Part shown: one piece after another, positions 44,660-52,999 of the stretch
Layout: every line of letters starts with the position of its first letter
Position numbering within the stretch: position 1 is the stretch's first letter
Source: an uncultured Paracoccaceae bacterium
Lineage (GTDB): Bacteria; Pseudomonadota; Alphaproteobacteria; Rhodobacterales; Rhodobacteraceae
DNA length: 64,000 nucleotides
NCBI GenBank assembly: GCA_947503175.1
Contig: CANNCO010000001.1
Span: 1,240,001 to 1,304,000 of the forward strand
Reading direction: 5' to 3'
Translations under genes and position numbers: made by a program
The notes under the pieces: generated by a model
Told to the model about the DNA's origin: nothing
What the model saw: the letters and a program-made list of their open reading frames with translations, nothing else
Database searches by the model: none

Positions 44660-46216
44660 TCAGAAGTCGGTGGGCGCACCGCCTTCCGATTTCCGGCGCG
44701 CCACGAAATCGGCAAGCTCCTCCCGGATCGCCGCATCCATCGGCGGCGCCTCGTAATCCTCCAGAATTCGCTTGTAAAGATCGTGGGCGCGCTCGGCTGT
44801 CCAGACAGCGCCCGCGAGGTCCCAGCCCTCGTAATTCCGCCAATCCGAAACGAAGGGCTGGTAGAACGCGGTCGTGTAGCGATCCTGCGTGTGCTGAAGG
44901 CCAAAAAAGTGACCGGTCCCTACAACTTCCGCCATCGCGTCGAAGGCCAGATCATCCGGCGCGGTCGACGTGATCGCAGGCTCGAAATACCGCTGGATCA
45001 TCTGGATCACCTCACAATCCATGATGAACTTTTCCGGACTGGCGATCAGCCCACCCTCAAGCCAGCCCGCGGCATGATAGATCATGTTCGTGCCCGATTG
45101 CACCGCCGCCCAAAGCGAATTCGATGTTTCCCACATGGCCTGGCCGTCCGGCACATTCGCGGCACACACACCCGAAGACCGCATGGGCAGATCATAGAAC
45201 CGCGCCAGCTGGCCGGTCATCTGCGTCGCGCGCATGTATTCCGGCGTACCGAATGCCGGTGCGCCGGACTTCATATCCACATTCGAGGTAAACGTACCGA
45301 TTCCCACGGGGCATCCCGGTGCGGCGTACTGAAACAAAGCGATTGCACACAGGGCTTCAGCGATCGACTGTGCCACGGCACCCGCCATCGTCACCGGCGC
45401 CATCGCGCCGGCCAACGTGAACGGCGTGACAATCACGGCCTGCCCCTTGCGCACAAGCCTCAGGCTTCCGTCGATCATCGGAAAGTCGTGCTTGAGGGGC
45501 GATGTCGAGTTGATGTTGGTATACATCCGGGGTGCTGCCGCGAATTCCTCCTCGCTCAATCCGCCCGCGATGCGCACCATCTCCATCACATCCTCGACCC
45601 GCTCTTTTCCAAGCGAATAGGCATGCATCGCCTTGTCGGTCAGCGTCAGCTTGTCAAAAAGCACGTCCAGATGCCGAACCGACGCATGGATATCCACCGG
45701 TTCCACAGGATAGCCGCCCGCGAAATGGATGCAGTTGAAATACTGCGTGAGCTTCAGCAGGTCCTGACAATTCTTGCGCGTCCCGGGCATCTTGCCGGTC
45801 TTCAGATCCCAATAGTTCGGCGGCGATGACACATTGCCGAACAGCATGTGTTTTCCGCCGATGACGATCTTGCGGTCGGGATTGCGCGGCGTGATCGTGA
45901 ACTTACTGGGCGCACGCGTCACCATTTCCATCACCCAGTCGCGCCCCATCCGGACATTCAGCCCATCGACGGTGCACCCTGCCTCACGAAACAGCTCCAA
46001 TGCCTCGTCATTCAGAAACTCGACACCGATCTCTTCAAGCACCCGCATGGCCGTATCATGGATCGCTGAGACACCTTCCTCGCTCAGGGGTTCGGTCGGT
46101 CGATCAGGATTGACCGGAAGCCGCCACGACATCTGTTCTATGACCGCTCCGCCGCGTCTTTCACTGTTCCCGGCCCGTCCTCCGGACCTTCGGCGTCTGG
46201 TTGGCGCGTCGCTCAT
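44660..46216 (-). CDS. MttB-family methyltransferase (non-pyrrolysine), copy 2
   Basis: Read from ATG 46216 the protein has 518 residues; 17 in-frame codons upstream are unlikely. After a basic N-terminus it shows the trimethylamine methyltransferase family pattern: IHDTAMRVLEEIGVEFLND, TPFTLAGAMAPVTMAGAVAQ, PVGIGTFTSNVDMKSGAPA and VVGTGHFFGLQHTQDRY. No in-frame TAG occurs, so it is not a pyrrolysine enzyme. It differs strongly from copy 1 at 34.5 kb, so they are likely to use different substrates. It faces a small unknown gene at 46398 and does not have the inverted repeat seen by copy 1. Confidence 0.88.
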   Translation of the reverse strand: MSDAPTRRRRSGGRAGNSERRGGAVIEQMSWRLPVNPDRPTEPLSEEGVSAIHDTAMRVLEEIGVEFLNDEALELFREAGCTVDGLNVRMGRDWVMEMVTRAPSKFTITPRNPDRKIVIGGKHMLFGNVSSPPNYWDLKTGKMPGTRKNCQDLLKLTQYFNCIHFAGGYPVEPVDIHASVRHLDVLFDKLTLTDKAMHAYSLGKERVEDVMEMVRIAGGLSEEEFAAAPRMYTNINSTSPLKHDFPMIDGSLRLVRKGQAVIVTPFTLAGAMAPVTMAGAVAQSIAEALCAIALFQYAAPGCPVGIGTFTSNVDMKSGAPAFGTPEYMRATQMTGQLARFYDLPMRSSGVCAANVPDGQAMWETSNSLWAAVQSGTNMIYHAAGWLEGGLIASPEKFIMDCEVIQMIQRYFEPAITSTAPDDLAFDAMAEVVGTGHFFGLQHTQDRYTTAFYQPFVSDWRNYEGWDLAGAVWTAERAHDLYKRILEDYEAPPMDAAIREELADFVARRKSEGGAPTDF

Positions 46217-46397
46217 GGCAAACCTCGTGTTGCGGCCCGTCGAATACGGGCTCCCCATGCAAACCATGCGAGCCGCGGTCCCCGGCTTCGGCGCAGAAAG
46301 CGACTAAAAATGTCGCGATCGAAGAACGACCCCGATCACACTTGCAAAAATGGAGACAAACGATAGAACAAAAATAGAACAAACCGAGGTGACGGCA

Positions 46398-46868
46398 ATG
46401 GCTCTTCTGGACCAGTACAAAGCGGACTCGGGAAGACTCGTTCCGGTCTGGACGATCGAGATTCAGACATTGCCGCAGGATGTCGACCGCATTCTCGACG
46501 AAATCATGCGGGTGCATCCGCTTGGCTTCGGCCGATACCAACGCAATGCAAGCGTCTCGGCCGTCGGAAAGGAAACTGCGCAGCCCGAATCCAATTCGAC
46601 AACAACAACCCATGTTGAGGGGTTCACGGCAGGTTCAACCGAAACCTATCCCATGGTGGAGCTTAAAATCTCGATCGAACGCGATATCGCCGCACTGGAA
46701 AAGGTGATGGACGCGGCCATCCACGCACATCACTACGAAGAACCTGTGATTTTCGTTCGCGAAGACTGGGCCAGCCGCGCGGCCTACGATCCACAAAGCG
46801 ACAACCCGAACCGTTGGTGGAACAACGGCCGGGGCTTGCCCCAACAGGTTCAACTGGTGGAAACCTAG
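46398..46868 (+). CDS. Small conserved-looking protein of unknown function beside the MttB gene
   Basis: A 156-residue soluble protein read from ATG 46398 (GAGGTGA upstream; an ATG at 46350 is also in frame). It has no signal peptide or membrane segment. Two stretches, VPVWTIEIQTLPQDVDRILD and YPMVELKISIERDIAALEKV, look like the beta-alpha-beta halves of a ferredoxin-like fold, weakly recalling CutA/Nif3-type proteins; that is a structural guess. A Thr-rich linker lies between them and an Asn/Trp-rich tail (NPNRWWNNGRG) ends it. It is divergent from mttB copy 2 and ends 4 bp before a HAD gene. Function unknown. Confidence 0.65.
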   Translation: MALLDQYKADSGRLVPVWTIEIQTLPQDVDRILDEIMRVHPLGFGRYQRNASVSAVGKETAQPESNSTTTTHVEGFTAGSTETYPMVELKISIERDIAALEKVMDAAIHAHHYEEPVIFVREDWASRAAYDPQSDNPNRWWNNGRGLPQQVQLVET

Positions 46869-46872
46869 CGAT

Positions 46873-47565
46873 TCAGTACTGGTCCAGCCATTCGGGCAGA
46901 TGTCCGATATCCGGAACCACCACATCGGCGAACGGGGCGAGATCGTCGGCATCCGCCGGCCCTGTCAGAACCCCCACGGTCCGAAGCCCCGCGGCGCGCC
47001 CCGCAACAAGGTCGTGCGTACTGTCTCCCACCATGACCGCATGGTCTGGCACCGTTCCAAGCCGCCGGACTGCCTCCAGTATCGGGTCCGGCCGCGGCTT
47101 TGATCCAAAACCCGAATCATATCCGAACACGACGTCAAAAGCCTCCAGAACACCGCTGACACGCAGATGCGCACGCGCAGGCGCCTCCGCATCATTCGTC
47201 ACGACGCCCAGACCCAGCCCCCGCTCCGTCAATCCGCTGAGATAGGGTACCAGCGGAACCGCCGGGGCCAGTGGTGCATGAACCGCATCCTGATCCATGC
47301 GGGCAATCAGGTCGGACCGCACGACCCCCGTAAGATAGGGCAGCATCGCATCCGCCACCTCGGCTTGCGACCCGGCAATCGCAACGCTGTCGCGGTGAAA
47401 GCGATGCGCTTCGGTATCGAAACCGATCGCTTCCGCCAAAACGTCAAACAACACCGTGTCCCCTTCGGACAGCCGACCCAGAAATCCGGCGGCCCAGCTC
47501 CCCCACGTCGCCTGAAAGTCAAACAGGGTCCCGTCCTTGTCGAAAATGATCGCATGTACCCGCAT
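46873..47565 (-). CDS. HAD-family phosphatase (Gph-like)
   Basis: From ATG 47565 the protein has 230 residues. Motif I is IIFDKDGTLFDF, motif II GVVTNDAEA, the lysine lies in GSKPRPDP, and motif IV is VMVGDSTHD. The DxDGT motif and helical cap (type C1) put it near phosphoglycolate phosphatases, but a specific substrate cannot be named. The 42 codons upstream in frame lie in the gap shared with the divergent MarR gene and are probably not translated. Confidence 0.85.
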   Translation of the reverse strand: MRVHAIIFDKDGTLFDFQATWGSWAAGFLGRLSEGDTVLFDVLAEAIGFDTEAHRFHRDSVAIAGSQAEVADAMLPYLTGVVRSDLIARMDQDAVHAPLAPAVPLVPYLSGLTERGLGLGVVTNDAEAPARAHLRVSGVLEAFDVVFGYDSGFGSKPRPDPILEAVRRLGTVPDHAVMVGDSTHDLVAGRAAGLRTVGVLTGPADADDLAPFADVVVPDIGHLPEWLDQY

Positions 47566-47673
47566 GCTCGGACCCTGCCCCGATCTCCCCGCCGGGAAAA
47601 GCAGATTCGCGATCGATATCGAACGCGGCAGTTTCTTCTTGCCGCACAGCCACCCAGACCCGACACTTGATCG

Positions 47674-48114
47674 ATGACATACCGGCTTCACGACTCTCTC
47701 GGGTTTCGCCTCTCCCGCGCCGCCCGCATTCAGGAAAAGCGCCTCGATGCCGGTCTGCGCGCCCTTGGCCTGACCCGTGTCACATGGTGCATCCTTCTTG
47801 CCGTCGGGAACGAGGATCTCGGCCGACCGTCAGATATCGCGCGCTTCATCGGTATCGACCGCACGGCAACATCGCGGGCGCTCGGTCAGATGGAGCGTGA
47901 CGGGCTGATCGCGCGTATTGCGGGGACGGGTGACGGGCGGACCCGCCGTGTCGCGCTTACCGCATCGGGAGAGGACAGGCTCAAACGCGGCGAACCTCTT
48001 GCGATGGCAAACAACGCGGCGATGGAAACCCAGCTTTCAGTGTCCGACATCGAGCGGCTCAAAGGTCTGCTCGACACCCTGATCGCCGATGAACCGCCTC
48101 TCGACAGGCTCTGA
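47674..48114 (+). CDS. MarR-family transcriptional regulator
   Basis: A 146-residue protein with a winged helix: LGLTRVTWCILLAVGNEDLG, then the recognition helix in RTATSRALGQMERDGLIARI, and the wing GDGRTRRVALTASG. MarR proteins form dimers and usually repress a divergent gene or their own. Here the divergent partner is the HAD phosphatase across 108 bp. The ligand is unknown. Confidence 0.9.
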   Translation: MTYRLHDSLGFRLSRAARIQEKRLDAGLRALGLTRVTWCILLAVGNEDLGRPSDIARFIGIDRTATSRALGQMERDGLIARIAGTGDGRTRRVALTASGEDRLKRGEPLAMANNAAMETQLSVSDIERLKGLLDTLIADEPPLDRL

Positions 48115-48116
48115 AC

Positions 48117-48608
48117 TCATCTGAACGGGTACATCCACGGACGGTAGTCGTCGATCAAAACATGCGCCTTTTCGATCTGTTCCGGCGTCATCTTCTTGCG
48201 CACCTCGTCCTGACTGATCGCAGCATCCGGGTCGCCACCGATCGCAGACAGAACATACCACATATAGGCCCGCACCAGATCGGGCGCGGGCATGCCCCGG
48301 CCAACCTCGTAATACCAGCCAACGCCTGACTGCGCGCCGGGATGACCCTTCATCGCAGACCTCAGATACCACTCGAACGCCCGCTGATCATCCCGTTCCA
48401 CCCCCAGCCCAAGCGCATACATCACGCCGATCAGTTCTTCGGCATCGGCATTGCCCGATCGCGCCGCGGGCAGGAAAACCTCCATCGCTTCCGCGAACCG
48501 GCCCGCCTCCATCAGATCGCGACCTTCTTCCACCGCCGCACCTGCAGGGGTTGCCAAGGCCAGCAAAGCCGCGAAGATAACCGCATGAAAACCCGCGCGT
48601 TCCTGCAC
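48117..48608 (-). CDS. Exported Sel1-like repeat protein
   Basis: The start is GTG 48608, chosen because of a strong AGGAGG ribosome-binding site 7 bp before it; the protein has 163 residues. A signal peptide (AVIFAALLALATPAGA, cleavage near residue 24) is followed by two Sel1/TPR-like repeats (YALGLGVERDDQRAFEWYLR and YYEVGRGMPAPDLVRAYMWY). Such repeats mediate protein contacts in the periplasm. The 5' end overlaps head-to-head with the dihaem peroxidase gene by 24 bp, so each signal peptide is encoded opposite the other. Confidence 0.8.
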   Translation of the reverse strand: MQERAGFHAVIFAALLALATPAGAAVEEGRDLMEAGRFAEAMEVFLPAARSGNADAEELIGVMYALGLGVERDDQRAFEWYLRSAMKGHPGAQSGVGWYYEVGRGMPAPDLVRAYMWYVLSAIGGDPDAAISQDEVRKKMTPEQIEKAHVLIDDYRPWMYPFR

Positions 48609-49910
48609 CTGATTTGCCTCCTCTGCGTCACTCTGCCCGCATCCGCCAGCGAGCTTCCCCAACCCTTGACCAGTGCGGATTTTCCGGCAATCGATCCTGC
48701 ACAGGCCCGGCTCGGGCAGCTTCTGTTTCACGATAAGCTCTTGTCTGGCAACCGCAACATCAGTTGCGGCACCTGCCACCACCCCGATCTTGGCGGAACC
48801 GATGGCCTGAGCCTCGGTATCGGCGAAGGCGGAACCGGCCTCGGCCCCTTCCGCCGTCCCGGAACCGGCGATGACCGCATCCGCAAGCGCATTCCCCGCA
48901 ACGCCCCTGCCCTCTGGAACCTCGGCCACAAGGACATCTCGGTCCTGTTCCACGACGGGCGCCTGTCGCGCTCCGACCTTTATGAGAACGGCTTCGACAG
49001 CCCCGCCGAAGAATGGCTTCCGCCGGGGCTCGACAACCTCCTTGCCGCACAGGCCCTGTTCCCGCTCACCGCACAGTTCGAGATGGCGGGCAATCCGCGT
49101 GAAAACGAGGTGGCGGGCGCGGTGCATGACCGCATCGACGCCGCATGGCCGATCATCGCCAAACGGGTCCGCACCATTCCCGCATACGGCCGGATGTTCG
49201 TCGAGAGTTTCGATCACATCGAAGAACCCGCCGATGTAACCATCACCGAGATCGCAAATGCCATCGCTGCCTATATCGCCGCAGAATGGCGCAACCATGA
49301 CAGCCCGTTTGACGCCTATCTCGCGGGCGATCACACCGCGTTGTCACCGGACGCCAGGGCGGGCATGAACCTGTTCTATGGCCGCGCCAACTGCTCTTCC
49401 TGCCATGCTGGCCCGCTGCTCAGCGATCAGGGCTTCCACGCACTGGCCCTGCCCGATTTCGGCCCGGGACGCACGCGCATGTTCGATCCCTATGCTCGCG
49501 ACGTGGGCCGGATGGGCGAGTCCGACCGTATCGAAGATGCGTACCGGTTCCGAACACCGTCCCTGCGCAATGTGGCTCTTACGGCACCCTATGGCCATAA
49601 CGGCGCCTTTCCGACGCTTGAAGGCATCGTGCGCCACCACCTCGATCCTCTCACCTCACGCGCATCCTGGACAGCCGATCTCGCCCGCCTGCCCGATGTG
49701 CCCTGGCTCGCGGATGCCGACTTCCTGATCTCGCAAGACGCGCGGGAAATGGCGCGCCAGACCAGACGCGTCGACATCACGCCGGTCCGACTGACCGACG
49801 CCGAGATCAATCAAACAGTCGCTTTCCTGCATTCCCTGACGGGACAGACGGCACTGACGCGACCCTTCGGAGCGCCTGAGACCGTCCCAAGCGGTTTGCC
49901 GGTGGACTGA
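48585..49910 (+). CDS. Dihaem cytochrome-c-peroxidase-family protein
   Basis: From ATG 48585 the protein has 441 residues with a signal peptide (FLHLICLLCVTLPASASE). Two c-type haem sites are CGTCH (61-65) and CSSCH (270-274), the layout of the CcpA/MauG family; FRTPSLRNVALTAPYGHNG near residue 325 is a typical C-terminal segment. It would reduce peroxide, or oxidise a partner, in the periplasm. The 5' end overlaps the oppositely oriented Sel1-like gene by 24 bp. An ABC transporter operon begins 27 bp downstream. Confidence 0.88.
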   Translation: MKTRAFLHLICLLCVTLPASASELPQPLTSADFPAIDPAQARLGQLLFHDKLLSGNRNISCGTCHHPDLGGTDGLSLGIGEGGTGLGPFRRPGTGDDRIRKRIPRNAPALWNLGHKDISVLFHDGRLSRSDLYENGFDSPAEEWLPPGLDNLLAAQALFPLTAQFEMAGNPRENEVAGAVHDRIDAAWPIIAKRVRTIPAYGRMFVESFDHIEEPADVTITEIANAIAAYIAAEWRNHDSPFDAYLAGDHTALSPDARAGMNLFYGRANCSSCHAGPLLSDQGFHALALPDFGPGRTRMFDPYARDVGRMGESDRIEDAYRFRTPSLRNVALTAPYGHNGAFPTLEGIVRHHLDPLTSRASWTADLARLPDVPWLADADFLISQDAREMARQTRRVDITPVRLTDAEINQTVAFLHSLTGQTALTRPFGAPETVPSGLPVD

Positions 49911-49937
49911 CGCGCCCCGGCTGCTAAGTGTCCGCAC

Positions 49938-50597
49938 ATGCTGGTAAGCCTCAAAGACGTGACTAAAACCTTCCCGGGCGAAGATGGTATCGTGTCCGTC
50001 CTGAGCGGCGTTTCCCTTGACCTTGCCGCCGGGCACAGCCTTGCCCTGACAGGCGAAAGCGGCTCGGGCAAAAGCACGCTCCTGCATATCGTCGCCGGGC
50101 TGGAACAGGCCGACAGCGGCACGGTCAAGATCGACGGGAACGAAGTCGGACCCATGAACGATGCCGCCCGGGCAGAGCTGCGCCGCAACCGGATCGGCAT
50201 CGTTTTCCAGCAGTTCAACCTGATCCCTTCGCTGAACGTCACCGCGAACATCTCTTTTCAGGCGCGTCTGGCCGCCAATCATGATCCTGCGCGCACTGCG
50301 TCCCTCATTGAACGGCTGGGCCTGTCCGATCAGGCTCATGCTTTCCCCGAACAGCTTTCGGGCGGTCAGCAACAACGCGTCGCCATCGGTCGTGCTCTGG
50401 CCGGTCAGCCAGCCCTTCTGCTGGCGGACGAACCCACCGGCAATCTTGACGAGGCGACAGGCGACGCGGTGATCGCCCTCATGCTCGAACTCGCCTCCGA
50501 GACGGGCGCGGGTGTCCTGATGGTGACCCATTCCGAACGTCTCGCGGCCCGGCTCGACGCCCGCGCGCACCTGTCCCGCGGACAGATCTCGTCATGA
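49938..50597 (+). CDS. ABC transporter ATP-binding protein (LolD/MacB type)
   Basis: A 219-residue ATPase with Walker A GESGSGKST (39-47), signature LSGGQQQRVAIGRAL, Walker B LLLADEPTGNLD and the switch VTHSER. The length and pattern match the subfamily that pairs with FtsX-type permeases (LolD, MacB, AttE). It overlaps the permease start (ATGA), and a CrtC-like lipocalin protein follows, so the substrate is probably a lipid or lipoprotein. Confidence 0.93.
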   Translation: MLVSLKDVTKTFPGEDGIVSVLSGVSLDLAAGHSLALTGESGSGKSTLLHIVAGLEQADSGTVKIDGNEVGPMNDAARAELRRNRIGIVFQQFNLIPSLNVTANISFQARLAANHDPARTASLIERLGLSDQAHAFPEQLSGGQQQRVAIGRALAGQPALLLADEPTGNLDEATGDAVIALMLELASETGAGVLMVTHSERLAARLDARAHLSRGQISS

Positions 50598-52999
50598 AAC
50601 GCACCGCATTGGCCGCCCTCCTGTCCCATTGGCGCTATCACCCGCTGCAACTAGTCACACTGGTGCTCGGTCTGGCTCTGGCGACAGCACTCTGGTCCGG
50701 CGTGCAGGCGATCAACGCCGAAGCACGGGCAAGCTATGACCGCGCCGCCCAGGCCGTGGGCGGCACCCGGCCCGTTATCACAGGCGAATCCGGTGGGATT
50801 ACGCGCGACCAGTATGTCTCCCTTCGCCGCGCGGGCTGGCAGGTCACACCGCTGATCGAAGGTTGGATCGACGGCGGTCAGGGCCGTATCCGTCTGATAG
50901 GGATCGACCCCTTGACCGCGCCCACCGACATGACGGGGGGCACAACTGTCGCCGAAGGTTTTGACTTGACTGCATTTCTTTCAGGGTCGGGCCAGATCCT
51001 GACCTCTCCTGCCACCGCGAACAGGATCACGTCCACGGATCTGCCACCCGTCGTAACGGTCGAAGACCTCGGCCCCGGCCTCGCCCTGACCGATATCGGA
51101 ACCGCCCAGAGACTTCTGGAGGCCCCCGGACGTATCGACCGCCTTATCGTACGAGACACCCAGCCTCTGACCCGAACGCCCCTGTCCGAGATCGCACCCG
51201 ACCTTGAACTCAGCGCCTCCGGCGGCACCGCCGATCTCGCCCGCCTGACCGACAGCTTTCACCTGAACCTCACCGCCTTCGGCCTTTTGTCCTTCGCGGT
51301 GGGCCTTTTCATCGTCCACGGTGCCATCGGTCTGGCATTCGAGCAACGCCGCGCCCTGTTTCGCACACTCCGCGCGCTTGGCGTCCCCGCGAACTCGCTG
51401 ACGGGGCTGATGATCATGGAACTCGTCATGCTCGCGCTCCTTTCGGGCCTTCTGGGCGTAATACTTGGCTACGCCATCGCCGCCGCCCTGATCCCCGACG
51501 TTGCCGCCACGTTGCGCGGCCTCTACGGCGTACCGGTTGAAGGCGCTCTCAGCCTTCGACCCGTCTGGTGGGCCGCGGGTATCGGCATTTCCATCCTCGG
51601 CGCGCTGGCTGCCGCGGCGGGCGTGATCTGGAAGGTTGCACGCCTGCCCGTTCTTGCGCCGGCCCGCCCCCGGGCCTGGGCCATGGCGACGGGAAGCACG
51701 ATCTTGTACCAAGCCGCCGGCGCGGCGCTTCTCGCCATCATCGCAGTGCTCATGGGCATGTTCGGAACCGGCCTCATCGCCGGGTTCACAATGCTCGGCG
51801 CGCTCCTGATCGCCGCGGCGCTGCTTCTCCCCGCAATTCTCAGCCTGATCCTTTCCCTTGCCGCAAGGTTCGCCCAAGGACCTATCGCCGAATGGTTCTG
51901 GGCAGACACAAGGCAACAGATTCCCGGGCTTTCATTGGCACTGATGGCGCTTCTCCTGGCGCTCGCCACGAATATCGGCGTCGGAACAATGGTTTCCAGC
52001 TTCAGGCTCACGTTCACGGGCTGGCTGGATCAACGCCTGGCGTCCGAGCTTTACGTGACCGCCCGCGACGAAGCCGAAGCCGCCGAATTGATTGAATGGC
52101 TTCGGCCCCGCACCGATGCGATACTGCCCATCTGGAACGTCGACGGGCAGGTCGCCGGCGCACCGGCAGAGATTTTCGGCGTCGCAGACCATACCACCTA
52201 TCGCGACAACTGGCCGCTTCTGTCGTCCCTGCCGGATGTCTGGGACAGGGTTGCGGATGGAACCGGAATTCTGATCAACGAACAACTCGCCCGGCGCGAG
52301 GACCTGTCTCCGGGCGACAGTCTCGCCATGCCGGATGGATGGGAACCAACCATAAGCGGCGTCTACAGCGATTACGGCAACCCGCTGGCCCAGGTTTTGA
52401 TCTCAGTCGAGGAACTGACCATGCGGTTCCCGGATGTCGAACGGCTGAACTTCGGCCTGCGGCTGCCTCCGGATCAAGTCGACCCGCTGACTGAAGCCTT
52501 GGTTACAGAGTTCGGGCTCCCGGAAGAAAACACGATAGATCAAATATCTATCAAACGCTTTTCACTTGAAGTCTTTGATCGCACCTTTCTTGTCTCGGGC
52601 GCGCTGAATGTCCTGACCCTCGCTGTCGCCGGGTTTGCGATCCTCACATCGCTCCTTACTCTGGCCTCTATGCGCCTGCCGCAACTGGCCCCTGCATGGG
52701 CACTGGGAATGACCCGCGCACAACTGGCGGGGCTGGAACTGATCCGCGCGCTTGCCCTCGCGCTTCTGACCGCCCTCCTTGCAATCCCGGTCGGGCTGCT
52801 GCTCGCATGGGTTCTTCTCGCCGTCATCAATGTCGAAGCATTCGGCTGGCGCCTGCCAATGCATTTGTTTCCGGCCAACTGGCTCGTACTTGCCCTGCTT
52901 GCACTTCTTGCCGCCGGGCTGGCGGGCTTATGGCCCAGTATCCGCCTCTCGCGCCTTCAACCTGCGACACTACTCAAGGTTTTTTCCCATGAGCGTTAG
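50594..52999 (+). CDS. ABC transporter permease, FtsX/MacB type
   Basis: An 801-residue permease. A first helix (residues 20-42) is followed by a ~200-residue periplasmic domain, a set of helices around 230-460, a second periplasmic domain (~480-650) and three or four C-terminal helices (670-790). This duplicated FtsX layout matches AttF/AttG-like permeases fused into one chain. Start ATG 50594 overlaps the ATPase stop, and its 3' end overlaps the lipocalin gene by 11 bp. It should move a lipid-like substrate out of the inner membrane with the ATPase. Confidence 0.88.
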   Translation: MKRTALAALLSHWRYHPLQLVTLVLGLALATALWSGVQAINAEARASYDRAAQAVGGTRPVITGESGGITRDQYVSLRRAGWQVTPLIEGWIDGGQGRIRLIGIDPLTAPTDMTGGTTVAEGFDLTAFLSGSGQILTSPATANRITSTDLPPVVTVEDLGPGLALTDIGTAQRLLEAPGRIDRLIVRDTQPLTRTPLSEIAPDLELSASGGTADLARLTDSFHLNLTAFGLLSFAVGLFIVHGAIGLAFEQRRALFRTLRALGVPANSLTGLMIMELVMLALLSGLLGVILGYAIAAALIPDVAATLRGLYGVPVEGALSLRPVWWAAGIGISILGALAAAAGVIWKVARLPVLAPARPRAWAMATGSTILYQAAGAALLAIIAVLMGMFGTGLIAGFTMLGALLIAAALLLPAILSLILSLAARFAQGPIAEWFWADTRQQIPGLSLALMALLLALATNIGVGTMVSSFRLTFTGWLDQRLASELYVTARDEAEAAELIEWLRPRTDAILPIWNVDGQVAGAPAEIFGVADHTTYRDNWPLLSSLPDVWDRVADGTGILINEQLARREDLSPGDSLAMPDGWEPTISGVYSDYGNPLAQVLISVEELTMRFPDVERLNFGLRLPPDQVDPLTEALVTEFGLPEENTIDQISIKRFSLEVFDRTFLVSGALNVLTLAVAGFAILTSLLTLASMRLPQLAPAWALGMTRAQLAGLELIRALALALLTALLAIPVGLLLAWVLLAVINVEAFGWRLPMHLFPANWLVLALLALLAAGLAGLWPSIRLSRLQPATLLKVFSHER

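Noticed and set aside
34475-46216. Pyrrolysine-containing MttB
   Set aside because: Both MttB-family genes are open throughout, with no in-frame TAG, and no pyl genes are visible.
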